Source: Aeromicrobium sp.
GTDB lineage: Bacteria; Actinomycetota; Actinomycetes; Propionibacteriales; Nocardioidaceae
Reading direction: 5' to 3'
Assembly (NCBI GenBank): GCA_025965115.1
Contig: JAOPXO010000053.1
Span: 1 to 55,090 of the forward strand
Length of the DNA stretch: 55,090 bases
This document shows positions 19,478 to 27,892 of the stretch, piece by piece. The notes beneath the pieces were generated by a model. It saw only the letters and a list, made by a program, of their open reading frames with translations, made no database searches and was not told the origin of the DNA. Numbering within the stretch: position 1 is the stretch's first letter; every line of letters starts with the position of its first letter. Position numbers and translations under genes: made by a program.

Positions 19478-19726
19478 ATGGCTACCGATCAATCGATTCA
19501 CGAGCACATCACCGCACTGGTTGACGAAGAGAAGAAGCTGCGCGAGCAGCTCGGTCATGGCGAGGTCACCCAGGGCGAAGAGCACGCGCGTCTTGCCAGC
19601 ATCGAGGTCGAGCTCGACCGTGCATGGGACCTGCTGCGCCAGCGCAAGGCACTCCGAGAGACTGGCGGTTCGCCCGACGACGCCGCCGAGCGATCGGCCG
19701 ACATCGTCGAGAAGTACCTGGGCTGA
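19478..19726 (+). CDS. DUF2630 family protein
   Basis: MATDQSIHEHITALVDEEKKLREQLGHGE...LDRAWDLLRQRKALR. Confidence 0.85.
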   Translation: MATDQSIHEHITALVDEEKKLREQLGHGEVTQGEEHARLASIEVELDRAWDLLRQRKALRETGGSPDDAAERSADIVEKYLG

Positions 19727-19729
19727 CCC

Positions 19730-20380
19730 GTGCAGATCACCCGTTTCGGCCACGCGGCCGTGCTCGTGGAGGTCGCCGACACCCGGATCCTGGTCGACCC
19801 CGGTGTGTTCAGTCCTGACGAGACCTTTGCCCTGGAAGGGCTCGACGCGATCGTCGTCACGCACCAGCACGCCGATCACATCGATCCGGCTCGCGGCGCG
19901 GGTCTCCTCGCGCTCAATCCGGACGCGACGTTGATCTGCGACCCGGAGACCGCAGCCACGTTGACGTTCGGCAGTTGGACGCCCAACTCAGACGGTGTCG
20001 CAACCCAGGTGAAGGGCGCCACGATCACCGGTGTGGGCGCGCAGCACGCCGTCATCGTGCCCGCACTCCCCCGCGTCGCCAATGTCGGCGTCCTCATCAC
20101 AGCGCCCGACGAGCCCGTACTTTTCCTCGCCGGGGACACGTATGAGTACGTGCCGAGCGGCGTCGACGTACTCGGCGTACCGCTGGCGGCGCCATGGGCC
20201 AAGATCAGCGAAACCGTCGAATTCGTGCAGCGCGTGGCGCCGCGGGTGATGTTCCCGGTGCACGATCGGACGATCGCCGATCTCGCGTACGGCATGTACT
20301 GGGGGCACCTCACGAATTTCGGGGGCGTCGAGGATGGCCGCATGTTGGGCCAGGGCGAGTCAACGACAGTCCCTGCCTGA
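19730..20380 (+). CDS. MBL-fold metallo-hydrolase (UlaG-like)
   Basis: VVTHQHADHID, FLAGDTYEY. Confidence 0.85.
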   Translation: MQITRFGHAAVLVEVADTRILVDPGVFSPDETFALEGLDAIVVTHQHADHIDPARGAGLLALNPDATLICDPETAATLTFGSWTPNSDGVATQVKGATITGVGAQHAVIVPALPRVANVGVLITAPDEPVLFLAGDTYEYVPSGVDVLGVPLAAPWAKISETVEFVQRVAPRVMFPVHDRTIADLAYGMYWGHLTNFGGVEDGRMLGQGESTTVPA

Positions 20381-20381
20381 C

Positions 20382-21368
20382 GTGGATTCCGCGTCGTCAC
20401 GGCTCCGCGCCGCGTCCGTTCCCCTGATGTTGCTGGGTGGGGCCCTGGTGGCGTGCCAATCGCAGATCAACAGCCGTCTGGCGCACGGTCTCGGAACCGG
20501 TCTGCGGTCGGGTGCGCTCGCGGCGGTCATCAGCTTTGGCAGTGGTCTGGTGATCCTCAGCATCGTCATTGCGATCCTGCCGGCAGGACGCCGCGGAGTT
20601 CGCCAGTTGCGCGACGGTGTCGTGACTCACCGCCTGCGGCCGATCGAGTTCCTCGGCGGGCTGTGTGGAGCATTCTTCGTCGCGTGCCAGGGCATCACGG
20701 TCGGCACGATCGGCGTGGCGCTGTTCATCGTCGCGTTCACGGCGGGCCAGTCGGCGAGCTCGCTCGCGGTTGATCACCTTGGGCTCTCACCCCGTGGGAA
20801 GCAGCCGATCACCGCCCCGCGGGTCGTTGCGGCGGCCTTCGCGGTTGGTGCAGTTCTCCTGACGGCTGCGGCCCGGTTGGCCAGCGACACGAGTGCGCTG
20901 GTGGCCTTCTTCGCAGCGCTGGCGCTTCTGGCCGGCACCCTCTCGGCGGTGCAGCAGGCGCTCAACGGTCGGGTGGCCGCCGTCGGTGGACCTTTGGCCA
21001 CGACCTGGAACAACTTTGTGGTCGGAACGTCCGCCCTGCTCGTCTTCCTCGCGATCAGCTTCACCGTGCATGGCCACGTCGTGGGACTCCCCCACACCTG
21101 GTGGCTCTATCTCGGTGGTCTGTTCGGGATGACGTTCATCTGGATCGCTGCGTGGACCGTACGCATCCACGGCGTGCTCGTCCTCGGCCTGTGTACGATT
21201 GCCGGACAGGTTGTCACGGCCGAATTGATCGATGCGCTGAGTGCGAATTCGCACGTGGGAGTCGCCGGCATCCTGGGCGGCGCCTTGACGATTGTCGGCG
21301 TACTGATCGCCCTCTCCATCCGCCCAAAAGTGCGTGACGAACGTTCCGTTGAATTATCTCACAACTGA
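20382..21368 (+). CDS. DMT family transporter
   Basis: About 10 TM segments; LLGGALVACQSQINSRLAHGLGTGLRSG. GTG 20382 start, shortly after upstream stop. Confidence 0.75.
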   Translation: MDSASSRLRAASVPLMLLGGALVACQSQINSRLAHGLGTGLRSGALAAVISFGSGLVILSIVIAILPAGRRGVRQLRDGVVTHRLRPIEFLGGLCGAFFVACQGITVGTIGVALFIVAFTAGQSASSLAVDHLGLSPRGKQPITAPRVVAAAFAVGAVLLTAAARLASDTSALVAFFAALALLAGTLSAVQQALNGRVAAVGGPLATTWNNFVVGTSALLVFLAISFTVHGHVVGLPHTWWLYLGGLFGMTFIWIAAWTVRIHGVLVLGLCTIAGQVVTAELIDALSANSHVGVAGILGGALTIVGVLIALSIRPKVRDERSVELSHN

Positions 21369-21376
21369 GATATGGT
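21349..21376 (+). promoter_or_regulatory. Promoter with embedded operator for HTH-MurA
   Basis: TTGAAT (21349-21354), perfect inverted repeat TATCTCA-CAAC-TGAGATA (21355-21372), TATGGT (21371-21376), then 7 nt to ATG 21384. Confidence 0.65.
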
Positions 21377-21383
21377 GGTGGAC

Positions 21384-22919
21384 ATGACCGTACGCGATGA
21401 CTATCTTTCTCGTATCGGTGTCCTGATCCGGGACGCCCGCCAGCACAGCGGCTGGACCCAATCCGAACTTGCCTCGGAGCTGAAGACCAGCCAGAGTGCC
21501 GTGAACCGCATCGAGAAGGGCCAGCAGAACTTGACGCTCGACATGCTCGCTCGCATCGGCGCAGCGCTCGACTCCGAGCTGGTCAGCGTTGGCGCCTCGG
21601 GCCCCAGCCACCTGCGTGTCGTGGGTGGGACGACCTTGTCGGGCTCGATCGACGTGAAGTCGAGCAAGAACGCCGGCGTCGCGCTGCTTTGCGCATCGCT
21701 GCTCAACGCGGGCACGACAGTACTGCGCAAAGTTGCCCGCATCGAGGAGGTCAATCGCCTGCTCGAGGTGTTGGAGTCGATCGGCGTCAAGACCACCTGG
21801 CTCAACGATGACAATGACCTCCAGCTGGTCGTCCCGGCAGAGCTCAACCTCGCCGCGATGGATGCTGACGCCGCGCGACGTACGCGAAGCATCATCATGT
21901 TCCTCGGTCCGCTGATGCACCGCTACGACGATTTCGAGCTGCCGTACGCCGGAGGTTGCGATCTCGGCACCCGCACGGTCGAGCCGCACATGACAGCGCT
22001 GCGTCCGTTCGGGCTCAAGGTCGTGGCAACGGAGGGCAGCTATCACGCGACGGCCGCCGCGGGCGTCGGCCCCGAGCGACCGATTGTGCTGACCGAGCGT
22101 GGCGACACCGTCACAGAGAACGCCCTGCTGGCCGCCGCGCGCGTCGACGGGGTCACCGTGATCCGCAATGCGAGCCCCAACTACATGGTCCAGGATCTGT
22201 GCTTCTTCCTGGTCAAGCTCGGGGTCGGCATCGAGGGCATCGGCACGACGACGCTGCGGGTCACCGGCAAGCCGGTCATCAACTGTGATGTCGACTATGC
22301 GCCGAGCGAGGATCCGATCGAGGCGATGAGCCTGGTCGCGGCGGCGATCGTGACGAAGTCCAACATCACTATCCGGCGTGTGCCGATCGAGTTCATGGAG
22401 ATCGAACTGGCGCTGCTGGAGGAGATGGGATTTCACTACGACCGGACGGACGAATACCCCGCCGAGAATGGTGAGACCCGACTGGTCGACATCACGACCC
22501 ATCCGTCTGCACTGCACGCCCCGATCGACAAGATCCACCCGATGCCGTTCCCCGGGCTCAACATCGACAATCTGCCCTTCTTCGCCGTCATCGCGGCGAC
22601 CGCAGAGGGCCAGACGATGTTGCACGACTGGGTCTATGAGAACCGCGCGATCTATCTCACCGAACTGAACAAGCTCGGTGCCTCGGTCAAGTTGCTCGAT
22701 CCGCACCGCGTGCTGATCGAAGGCCCGACTCACTGGAGCGGTGCGGAGTTGATCTGCCCGCCGGCCCTCCGGCCTGCCGTTGTGATTCTGCTCGCGATGC
22801 TCGCTGCCAAGGGCACCTCGGTGCTGCGTAGCGTTTATGTGATCAACCGCGGCTACGAAGACCTGGCCGAGCGGCTCAATGACCTCGGCGCGCAGATCGA
22901 GACCTTCCGCGACATATAG
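21384..22919 (+). CDS. XRE-family HTH domain fused to UDP-N-acetylglucosamine 1-carboxyvinyltransferase (MurA paralogue)
   Basis: HTH: WTQSELASELKTSQSAVNRIEKGQQNLTLDMLARIGAAL. MurA: SSKNAGVALL, GGCDLGTRTVEPH (catalytic Cys region), FPGLNIDNL, RGYEDLAERLNDLGA. Confidence 0.9.
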   Translation: MTVRDDYLSRIGVLIRDARQHSGWTQSELASELKTSQSAVNRIEKGQQNLTLDMLARIGAALDSELVSVGASGPSHLRVVGGTTLSGSIDVKSSKNAGVALLCASLLNAGTTVLRKVARIEEVNRLLEVLESIGVKTTWLNDDNDLQLVVPAELNLAAMDADAARRTRSIIMFLGPLMHRYDDFELPYAGGCDLGTRTVEPHMTALRPFGLKVVATEGSYHATAAAGVGPERPIVLTERGDTVTENALLAAARVDGVTVIRNASPNYMVQDLCFFLVKLGVGIEGIGTTTLRVTGKPVINCDVDYAPSEDPIEAMSLVAAAIVTKSNITIRRVPIEFMEIELALLEEMGFHYDRTDEYPAENGETRLVDITTHPSALHAPIDKIHPMPFPGLNIDNLPFFAVIAATAEGQTMLHDWVYENRAIYLTELNKLGASVKLLDPHRVLIEGPTHWSGAELICPPALRPAVVILLAMLAAKGTSVLRSVYVINRGYEDLAERLNDLGAQIETFRDI

Positions 22920-22954
22920 CAGGGCTGCACCTGACAGGGCATAGCGTGTGGCCT

Positions 22955-23731
22955 GTGTCCGGCAGCTACCTCGACTCCCCCACTCCCCTGGCATTCGCGC
23001 ATCGTGGCGGTTCGGGGGTCAAGGACAACCTCGGCATCGAGAACTCGCTGGCCGCGTTCACCCACGCGTATGCCCTGGGCTATCGCTACCTCGAGACGGA
23101 TGTGCGTTGCACCTCTGACGGCGTGGTCCATGTCTTCCACGATGAAACGCTCGAACGGATGACCGGCAGCTCCGACAGCTTCGTCTCGCTGACCTCAGCG
23201 CAGGTCGAGGCCGAGCGCCTGGGCGGGCGCGAATCCATTCCGACACTCAGCTCGCTCTACGACGCGTTCCCGGACGCTCGCTTCAATATCGATGTGAAGT
23301 CCGACGACGCGGTGGATGCGACCTGCGCGGTGATCGAAGCGCATGGAGCAGTGGAGCGTACGTGCCTGGCGTCCTTCTCGCACTCCCGCCTGAGTCGCAT
23401 TCGCCGACGACTCCCCGCGGTGGCGACCTCGGCATCGACTCGCGAGGTCACCTTGGTCAAGCTCCTGCCGACGTTCCTGCTGCGGGCCTGGGGCGTGCCG
23501 AAGAGCGTATGTCTGCAGGTCCCGGCGAGACACAACGGCATCACGGTCGTCACCCGGCGCTTCGTCACGCGCGCGCACTCGCTGCACCAACAGGTTCACG
23601 TGTGGACCATCGACGACGCAGCCGAGATGACTCGGCTGCTCGATCTTGGCGTCGACGGCATCATCACCGACCGCACGGACATCCTGAAGGACACGCTCGT
23701 CGCCCGTGGCAGCTGGAGGGATCCCGCATGA
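22955..23731 (+). CDS. Glycerophosphodiester phosphodiesterase family protein
   Basis: AFAHRGGSGVKD.LGIENSLAAFTHAYALGYRYLETDVRCTSDGVVHVFHDETLERMTG. Confidence 0.9.
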   Translation: MSGSYLDSPTPLAFAHRGGSGVKDNLGIENSLAAFTHAYALGYRYLETDVRCTSDGVVHVFHDETLERMTGSSDSFVSLTSAQVEAERLGGRESIPTLSSLYDAFPDARFNIDVKSDDAVDATCAVIEAHGAVERTCLASFSHSRLSRIRRRLPAVATSASTREVTLVKLLPTFLLRAWGVPKSVCLQVPARHNGITVVTRRFVTRAHSLHQQVHVWTIDDAAEMTRLLDLGVDGIITDRTDILKDTLVARGSWRDPA

Positions 23732-25080
23732 ACAAGACGGCCAATGCCGAGCAGAAATCGTGGTTCTACTACGACTGGGCCAACTCGGCCTACATCACCA
23801 CGATCGGCACCGTGCTCTACGCGCCGTACCTCACGAGTGTGGCCGAGAAGTCGGCGTGCGGCTTCGCCGGCACCGACGACCACAAGTGCACGACCAATCT
23901 GCACGTCCTGGGGCTGTCGGTGTCCGCCGGCTCGCTGGTCTTCTACATCGTCACGGTCTCGACGATCATCTCGGCATTTGTGCTGCCGATCGTGGGCGCG
24001 ATCGCCGACCGGGTCGAGTCCAAGAAGACGATGATGGCCCGCCTGGCCTGGGCCGGCTCGTTCTTCGCCGCATTGATGTTCTTCGTCACCGGCAGCAACT
24101 GGCAGTTCGGCGCCGCCCTCCTGCTGGTTGCCAATTTGTTCTACGCATCGTCGTTGGTGGTCTATGACGCGATCCTGATCGACGTCGCGCCGCCCGACGA
24201 CCGCGACCGCATCTCGTCGCAGGGCTGGGCCTTCGGTTACCTCGGTGGTGGGTTGCTGCTCGCGCTCAATCTGGCGCTCGTGACAGTGAAGCCGTTCGGG
24301 CTCTCCACAGAGTTCGCCGTGCGCATCAGCCTGCTCTCGGCGGCGATTTGGTGGGCATACTTCACGCTCGTTCCATATCGCGGCATCAGGGACCGGGCGC
24401 CCACCGGCGTCGTGCCGGCCGAAGGCGCGACGTTGCTGCAGCGCAGCTTCGGACAGCTTTATCGAACCCTCAAGGAGCTGCGTCGCTATCCGCAGACGCT
24501 GCTGTTCCTGGTCGCCTACCTGTTCTACAACGACGGCATCCAGACGGTGATCTACTCGGCGTCCGTCTATGGCGACAAACAGCTCGGCTTCGGCACCAGC
24601 GTGTTGATCGCGGTGATCTTGATCGTGCAGTTCGTGGCCTTCGCCGGAGCATTGATCTTTGGCCGACTCGCGGCCAGGATCGGCAGCCACCGTACGATCC
24701 TCGGCGGCCTCGCCGTATGGGTCCTGGTGGTGTGTCTCGCGTACTTCCTGCCGGTCAAGCAGATCGCGCCCTTCCTGGTGCTGGCGGTGGCGATCGGACT
24801 CGTGCTGGGCGGCACCCAGGCGCTCTCGCGGTCGTTCTTCTCCCAGCTCATCCCGCGCGGGCGTGAGGCCGAGTACTTCAGCCTCTATCAGGCCTGCGAG
24901 CGTGGCACGAGCTGGCTGGGCACCCTGGTCTTCGGCGTCGTGCACCAGCTCACCGACTCGTACCGTCCCGCGATTCTGGCCCTGATCGCCTTCTTCGTGA
25001 TCGGTGGAGCCTTGCTCTGGAAGCTCGACCCCGACCGAGGAATCGTGGAGGCGGGCAACAAACCACCCTCGCTGGTGTGA
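23728..25080 (+). CDS. UMF1/Atg22-like MFS transporter
   Basis: SWFYYDWANSAYITTIGTVLYAPYL; 12 TM segments; ATG 23728 overlaps upstream TGA. Confidence 0.88.
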   Translation: MNKTANAEQKSWFYYDWANSAYITTIGTVLYAPYLTSVAEKSACGFAGTDDHKCTTNLHVLGLSVSAGSLVFYIVTVSTIISAFVLPIVGAIADRVESKKTMMARLAWAGSFFAALMFFVTGSNWQFGAALLLVANLFYASSLVVYDAILIDVAPPDDRDRISSQGWAFGYLGGGLLLALNLALVTVKPFGLSTEFAVRISLLSAAIWWAYFTLVPYRGIRDRAPTGVVPAEGATLLQRSFGQLYRTLKELRRYPQTLLFLVAYLFYNDGIQTVIYSASVYGDKQLGFGTSVLIAVILIVQFVAFAGALIFGRLAARIGSHRTILGGLAVWVLVVCLAYFLPVKQIAPFLVLAVAIGLVLGGTQALSRSFFSQLIPRGREAEYFSLYQACERGTSWLGTLVFGVVHQLTDSYRPAILALIAFFVIGGALLWKLDPDRGIVEAGNKPPSLV

Positions 25081-25101
25081 CCCACGCCCCGCTCACTTAG
25101 G

Positions 25102-25127
25102 GGAATCTCATGTGCGTCCCCTACGTT
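25102..25127 (+). promoter_or_regulatory. SigR/SigH-type promoter of rbpA
   Basis: GGAAT (25102-25106) - 18 nt - GTT (25125-25127). Confidence 0.7.
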
Positions 25128-25163
25128 GAAGAGGTTGAAGGCCTATGAGAGGGGACGCACATG
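25109..25163 (+). repeat. Perfect 14-bp inverted repeat enclosing rbpA SD and start codon
   Basis: CATGTGCGTCCCCT (25109-25122) and AGGGGACGCACATG (25150-25163), 27-nt loop; right arm contains AGGGGA and the ATG. Confidence 0.9.
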
Positions 25164-25541
25164 GCTGAACGTGCATTGCGAGGTGCTCGACTCGGAACTC
25201 AGAGTTTCGAGGATGAGCGCGGAGTGGAGATGGCTCCCCGCCAGCAGGTCGAGTACGTCTGCGCCGATGGGCACACGTTCTCGGTGACGATGGCTGACGA
25301 GGCCGATATTCCATTCGAATGGGAAGACCCCAAGACGGGGATGGTCGGTCAGCGCGTCGAAGGTGGCGAACCGCTCATCAAGAATGAGAAGCCGGTCCGC
25401 ACCCACTGGGACATGCTGTTGGAGCGACGCTCGGTTGACGAGCTCGAAGAAATCCTCACTGAGCGGCTTGAGCTGCTCCGTGGTGGTGAGATCGGACCGC
25501 CACACCTGCACCGACCCAGCAAGAAGAAGAAATCTGCCTGA
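25161..25541 (+). CDS. rbpA: RNA polymerase-binding protein RbpA
   Basis: MAERALRGARLGTQSFEDERGVEMAPRQQVEYVCADGHTFSVTMADEADIP. Confidence 0.96.
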   Translation: MAERALRGARLGTQSFEDERGVEMAPRQQVEYVCADGHTFSVTMADEADIPFEWEDPKTGMVGQRVEGGEPLIKNEKPVRTHWDMLLERRSVDELEEILTERLELLRGGEIGPPHLHRPSKKKKSA

Positions 25542-25554
25542 CAAAGCACAGATG

Positions 25555-25580
25555 AGGACCCCGGCTTCGGCTGGGGTCCT
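25555..25580. terminator. Bidirectional hairpin terminator (rbpA / ppm1)
   Basis: AGGACCCC-GGCTTCGGCT-GGGGTCCT between convergent genes. Confidence 0.85.
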
Positions 25581-25597
25581 TGCCTGTTGGGCGGGCG

Positions 25598-26347
25598 TCA
25601 GGAGCCGACCGTGGCCTTGCGCCGACGCTTGCGGCGACTCGGCAGGAGCCGTTGGAATCCCCACACCGTCACCCGCCACAAGGCCTCGCGAACGATGCCG
25701 CCACTCATCTTGGACTCGCCGCGCACGCGCTCGACGAAGGTGATGGGCACCTCGACGATCGACATACCGGCGTCGAGCACGCGCCGTGCCATGTCGATCT
25801 GGAAGCAGTATCCCTGGGAGGCGACCTCGTCGAGGGGCAAGCGCTCGAGGGTGCTGCGGCGAAATGCGCGGTAGCCGCCGGTGGCGTCCTTGATCGGGAT
25901 GCCGAGCATCAGCTGGGCGTAGAACGTGCCGCCCCGCGAGATCATGCGGCGATACCAGGGCCAGTTGACGACACCACCGCCCGGGACCCAGCGTGAGCCG
26001 AGCACGAGGTCAGCACCTTGCGCGCTCGCCTCAAGAAGTCGGCCGAGATCCTCGGGTCGGTGCGACCCATCGGCATCCATCTCGACCAACACGTCAAAGC
26101 CGCGCTCGATGCCCCAGGCAAATCCGGCGCGATAGGCCGAGCCGAGACCCTGCTTTCCCGAGCGGTGCATCACGTGGACGCGAGCGTCGTCGACTGCCAG
26201 GCGATCGGCGATGTCACCGGTGCCGTCGGGCGACCCGTCATCGGCAATAAGGATCTCGACGCCAGGCTGCCGCTCGAGCACGCTGCTGACAATCCATTCG
26301 ACGTTGTCGGCCTCGTCATAGGTCGGAATGATGACCAGCGTCCGCAT
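25598..26347 (-). CDS. ppm1: Polyprenol monophosphomannose synthase
   Basis: IIPTYDEADNVEWIVSSVLE...ADDGSPDGTGDIAD...MDADGSHRPEDL. Confidence 0.9.
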   Translation of the reverse strand: MRTLVIIPTYDEADNVEWIVSSVLERQPGVEILIADDGSPDGTGDIADRLAVDDARVHVMHRSGKQGLGSAYRAGFAWGIERGFDVLVEMDADGSHRPEDLGRLLEASAQGADLVLGSRWVPGGGVVNWPWYRRMISRGGTFYAQLMLGIPIKDATGGYRAFRRSTLERLPLDEVASQGYCFQIDMARRVLDAGMSIVEVPITFVERVRGESKMSGGIVREALWRVTVWGFQRLLPSRRKRRRKATVGS

Positions 26348-26353
26348 ACGACA

Positions 26354-27892
26354 TCACCCTTCCTTCTTGCGTGTGCCGAGGAACCATCCTCCCAGACCGA
26401 GGGCCACCAGAATGTACTCGAGGGGTGCACCGATCTTGAGCGCCGGCGTCGTCCCGGAAGCGAGCTCGACACGTGCGCTGAGAGTCGCAGGCTGGTGCAT
26501 CGGTGCGCGCTTCACGCTGTGGCCGTGCGGGTCGACGAAACCGCTGATCCCGTTGGTGGATGGAACCGCGACCCACCGTCCCGTTTCGATAGCGCGCAGC
26601 CGCGAGATGTCCCACTGTTGCTCGGGCTGCGCCGTGCCGGTGAACGCCGCATTGCTGGTCTGGACCACCAGCAGCTGCGCGCCGCCGTTGACCGCTTGGC
26701 GGGTCACATCGTCGTAGGCGATGTCGTAGCAGATCGTGTCACCGATCAGGGTGTCACCGATCTCGATGGCGCCGGGCTCGTGACCGGCAAGCATGTCGCG
26801 TGGGATGTCGCGGGCGAAGCGGTTGACGATCACGCTGGCCTCGCGTCGGAAGGGTACGTACTCACCGAACGGCACCGGCTTGCGCTTGACGTATTCAGCA
26901 CCGGGGCCATTCGCGTCCCAGACCACGCCGGCGTTGTAGGCCGTGTCGACCGTGGGCCCGTCGAAGATTCCGCCGACCAGGATCGGTGCGTCCAGGCGGG
27001 CTGAGAGCTGCTGGATGCGATCGCGTTCGACCTGGTCGTGATAGGGATCGGTGTCCGTGGAGTTCTCCGGCCACAGCACCATGTCGGGATGCGGGACAGC
27101 GCCCGACTCGATCTGGTCGGCGAGATGGTCGGTCTCCTTGGCGTGCAGCTTGAAGATCTCGCCGAGTGGCCAGGTCAGGAACACCCCGGGCACATCTCCC
27201 TGGACGAGCGCGACCTGACGTGTGCCCTCTGCGCCGGCGATACCGGTCGGCAGCAGCACCCCGATGCCGACGAGGCCGAGGATCGCGAGCACGCCCCAGA
27301 CACGCGGCCCCCACGTGGACGCAGTGGCGATCACGACGAGCAGTGCGGCAACGACGAACAGCACGGCAGTGGTGCCTGGCATCGCGATGAGCCGGGAGTA
27401 TGACTCGAATGGCGTGTCGATCGAGGTGTGCGCGAGACGGCCCCACGGGAATCCGGTGAATGGGAACCGTCCGCGTGCGTACTCACCGGCAACCCATACC
27501 CCAGCTCCCCACAGCGGCCATGCCTTGAGCCGCGCGGCAGCGCGCAGGGCAAGCATGATCGGCACGTAGAACGCGGTCTCCGCCAGCACGAGGCCGATGT
27601 ACGCACCGTGACTGACGGCGTTCATCCACCAGATGAGTGGCCCCATGAACGACAACCCGTAGAGGATGCCGGCCGTGGCGACCGTACGTTTGCGAGCGTC
27701 GCGAAGGACGCGTGCCAGCCAGATCAGCCCGGCGACGCTCACCACCATCGCGAAGGGGATGTCGACTGGTTCGAACCCCAAGGAGCTCAGCACGCCGAGG
27801 CCCGCCGCTGTGGGCCAGGCGTAGCGCGCTGTCGCCCAGCGAGATGTCACCGGCCCGGGTGCGACCGGGCTCGATGTCACCGCACCCGACAT
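26354..27892 (-). CDS. lnt: Apolipoprotein N-acyltransferase
   Basis: N-terminal TM bundle plus CN-hydrolase domain (DMVLWPENS, GDTICYDIAY); start MSGAVTSS at 27892. Confidence 0.92.
   Translation of the reverse strand: MSGAVTSSPVAPGPVTSRWATARYAWPTAAGLGVLSSLGFEPVDIPFAMVVSVAGLIWLARVLRDARKRTVATAGILYGLSFMGPLIWWMNAVSHGAYIGLVLAETAFYVPIMLALRAAARLKAWPLWGAGVWVAGEYARGRFPFTGFPWGRLAHTSIDTPFESYSRLIAMPGTTAVLFVVAALLVVIATASTWGPRVWGVLAILGLVGIGVLLPTGIAGAEGTRQVALVQGDVPGVFLTWPLGEIFKLHAKETDHLADQIESGAVPHPDMVLWPENSTDTDPYHDQVERDRIQQLSARLDAPILVGGIFDGPTVDTAYNAGVVWDANGPGAEYVKRKPVPFGEYVPFRREASVIVNRFARDIPRDMLAGHEPGAIEIGDTLIGDTICYDIAYDDVTRQAVNGGAQLLVVQTSNAAFTGTAQPEQQWDISRLRAIETGRWVAVPSTNGISGFVDPHGHSVKRAPMHQPATLSARVELASGTTPALKIGAPLEYILVALGLGGWFLGTRKKEG

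Noticed and set aside
21354-22994. 546-aa minus-strand ORF
   Set aside because: Exact antisense of the HTH-MurA gene; composition (Arg/Asp/His-rich) is of a shadow frame.
26347-27892. Split lnt and ppm1 as a novelty
   Set aside because: These are fused in some mycobacteria but separate in many other actinobacteria; not unusual.
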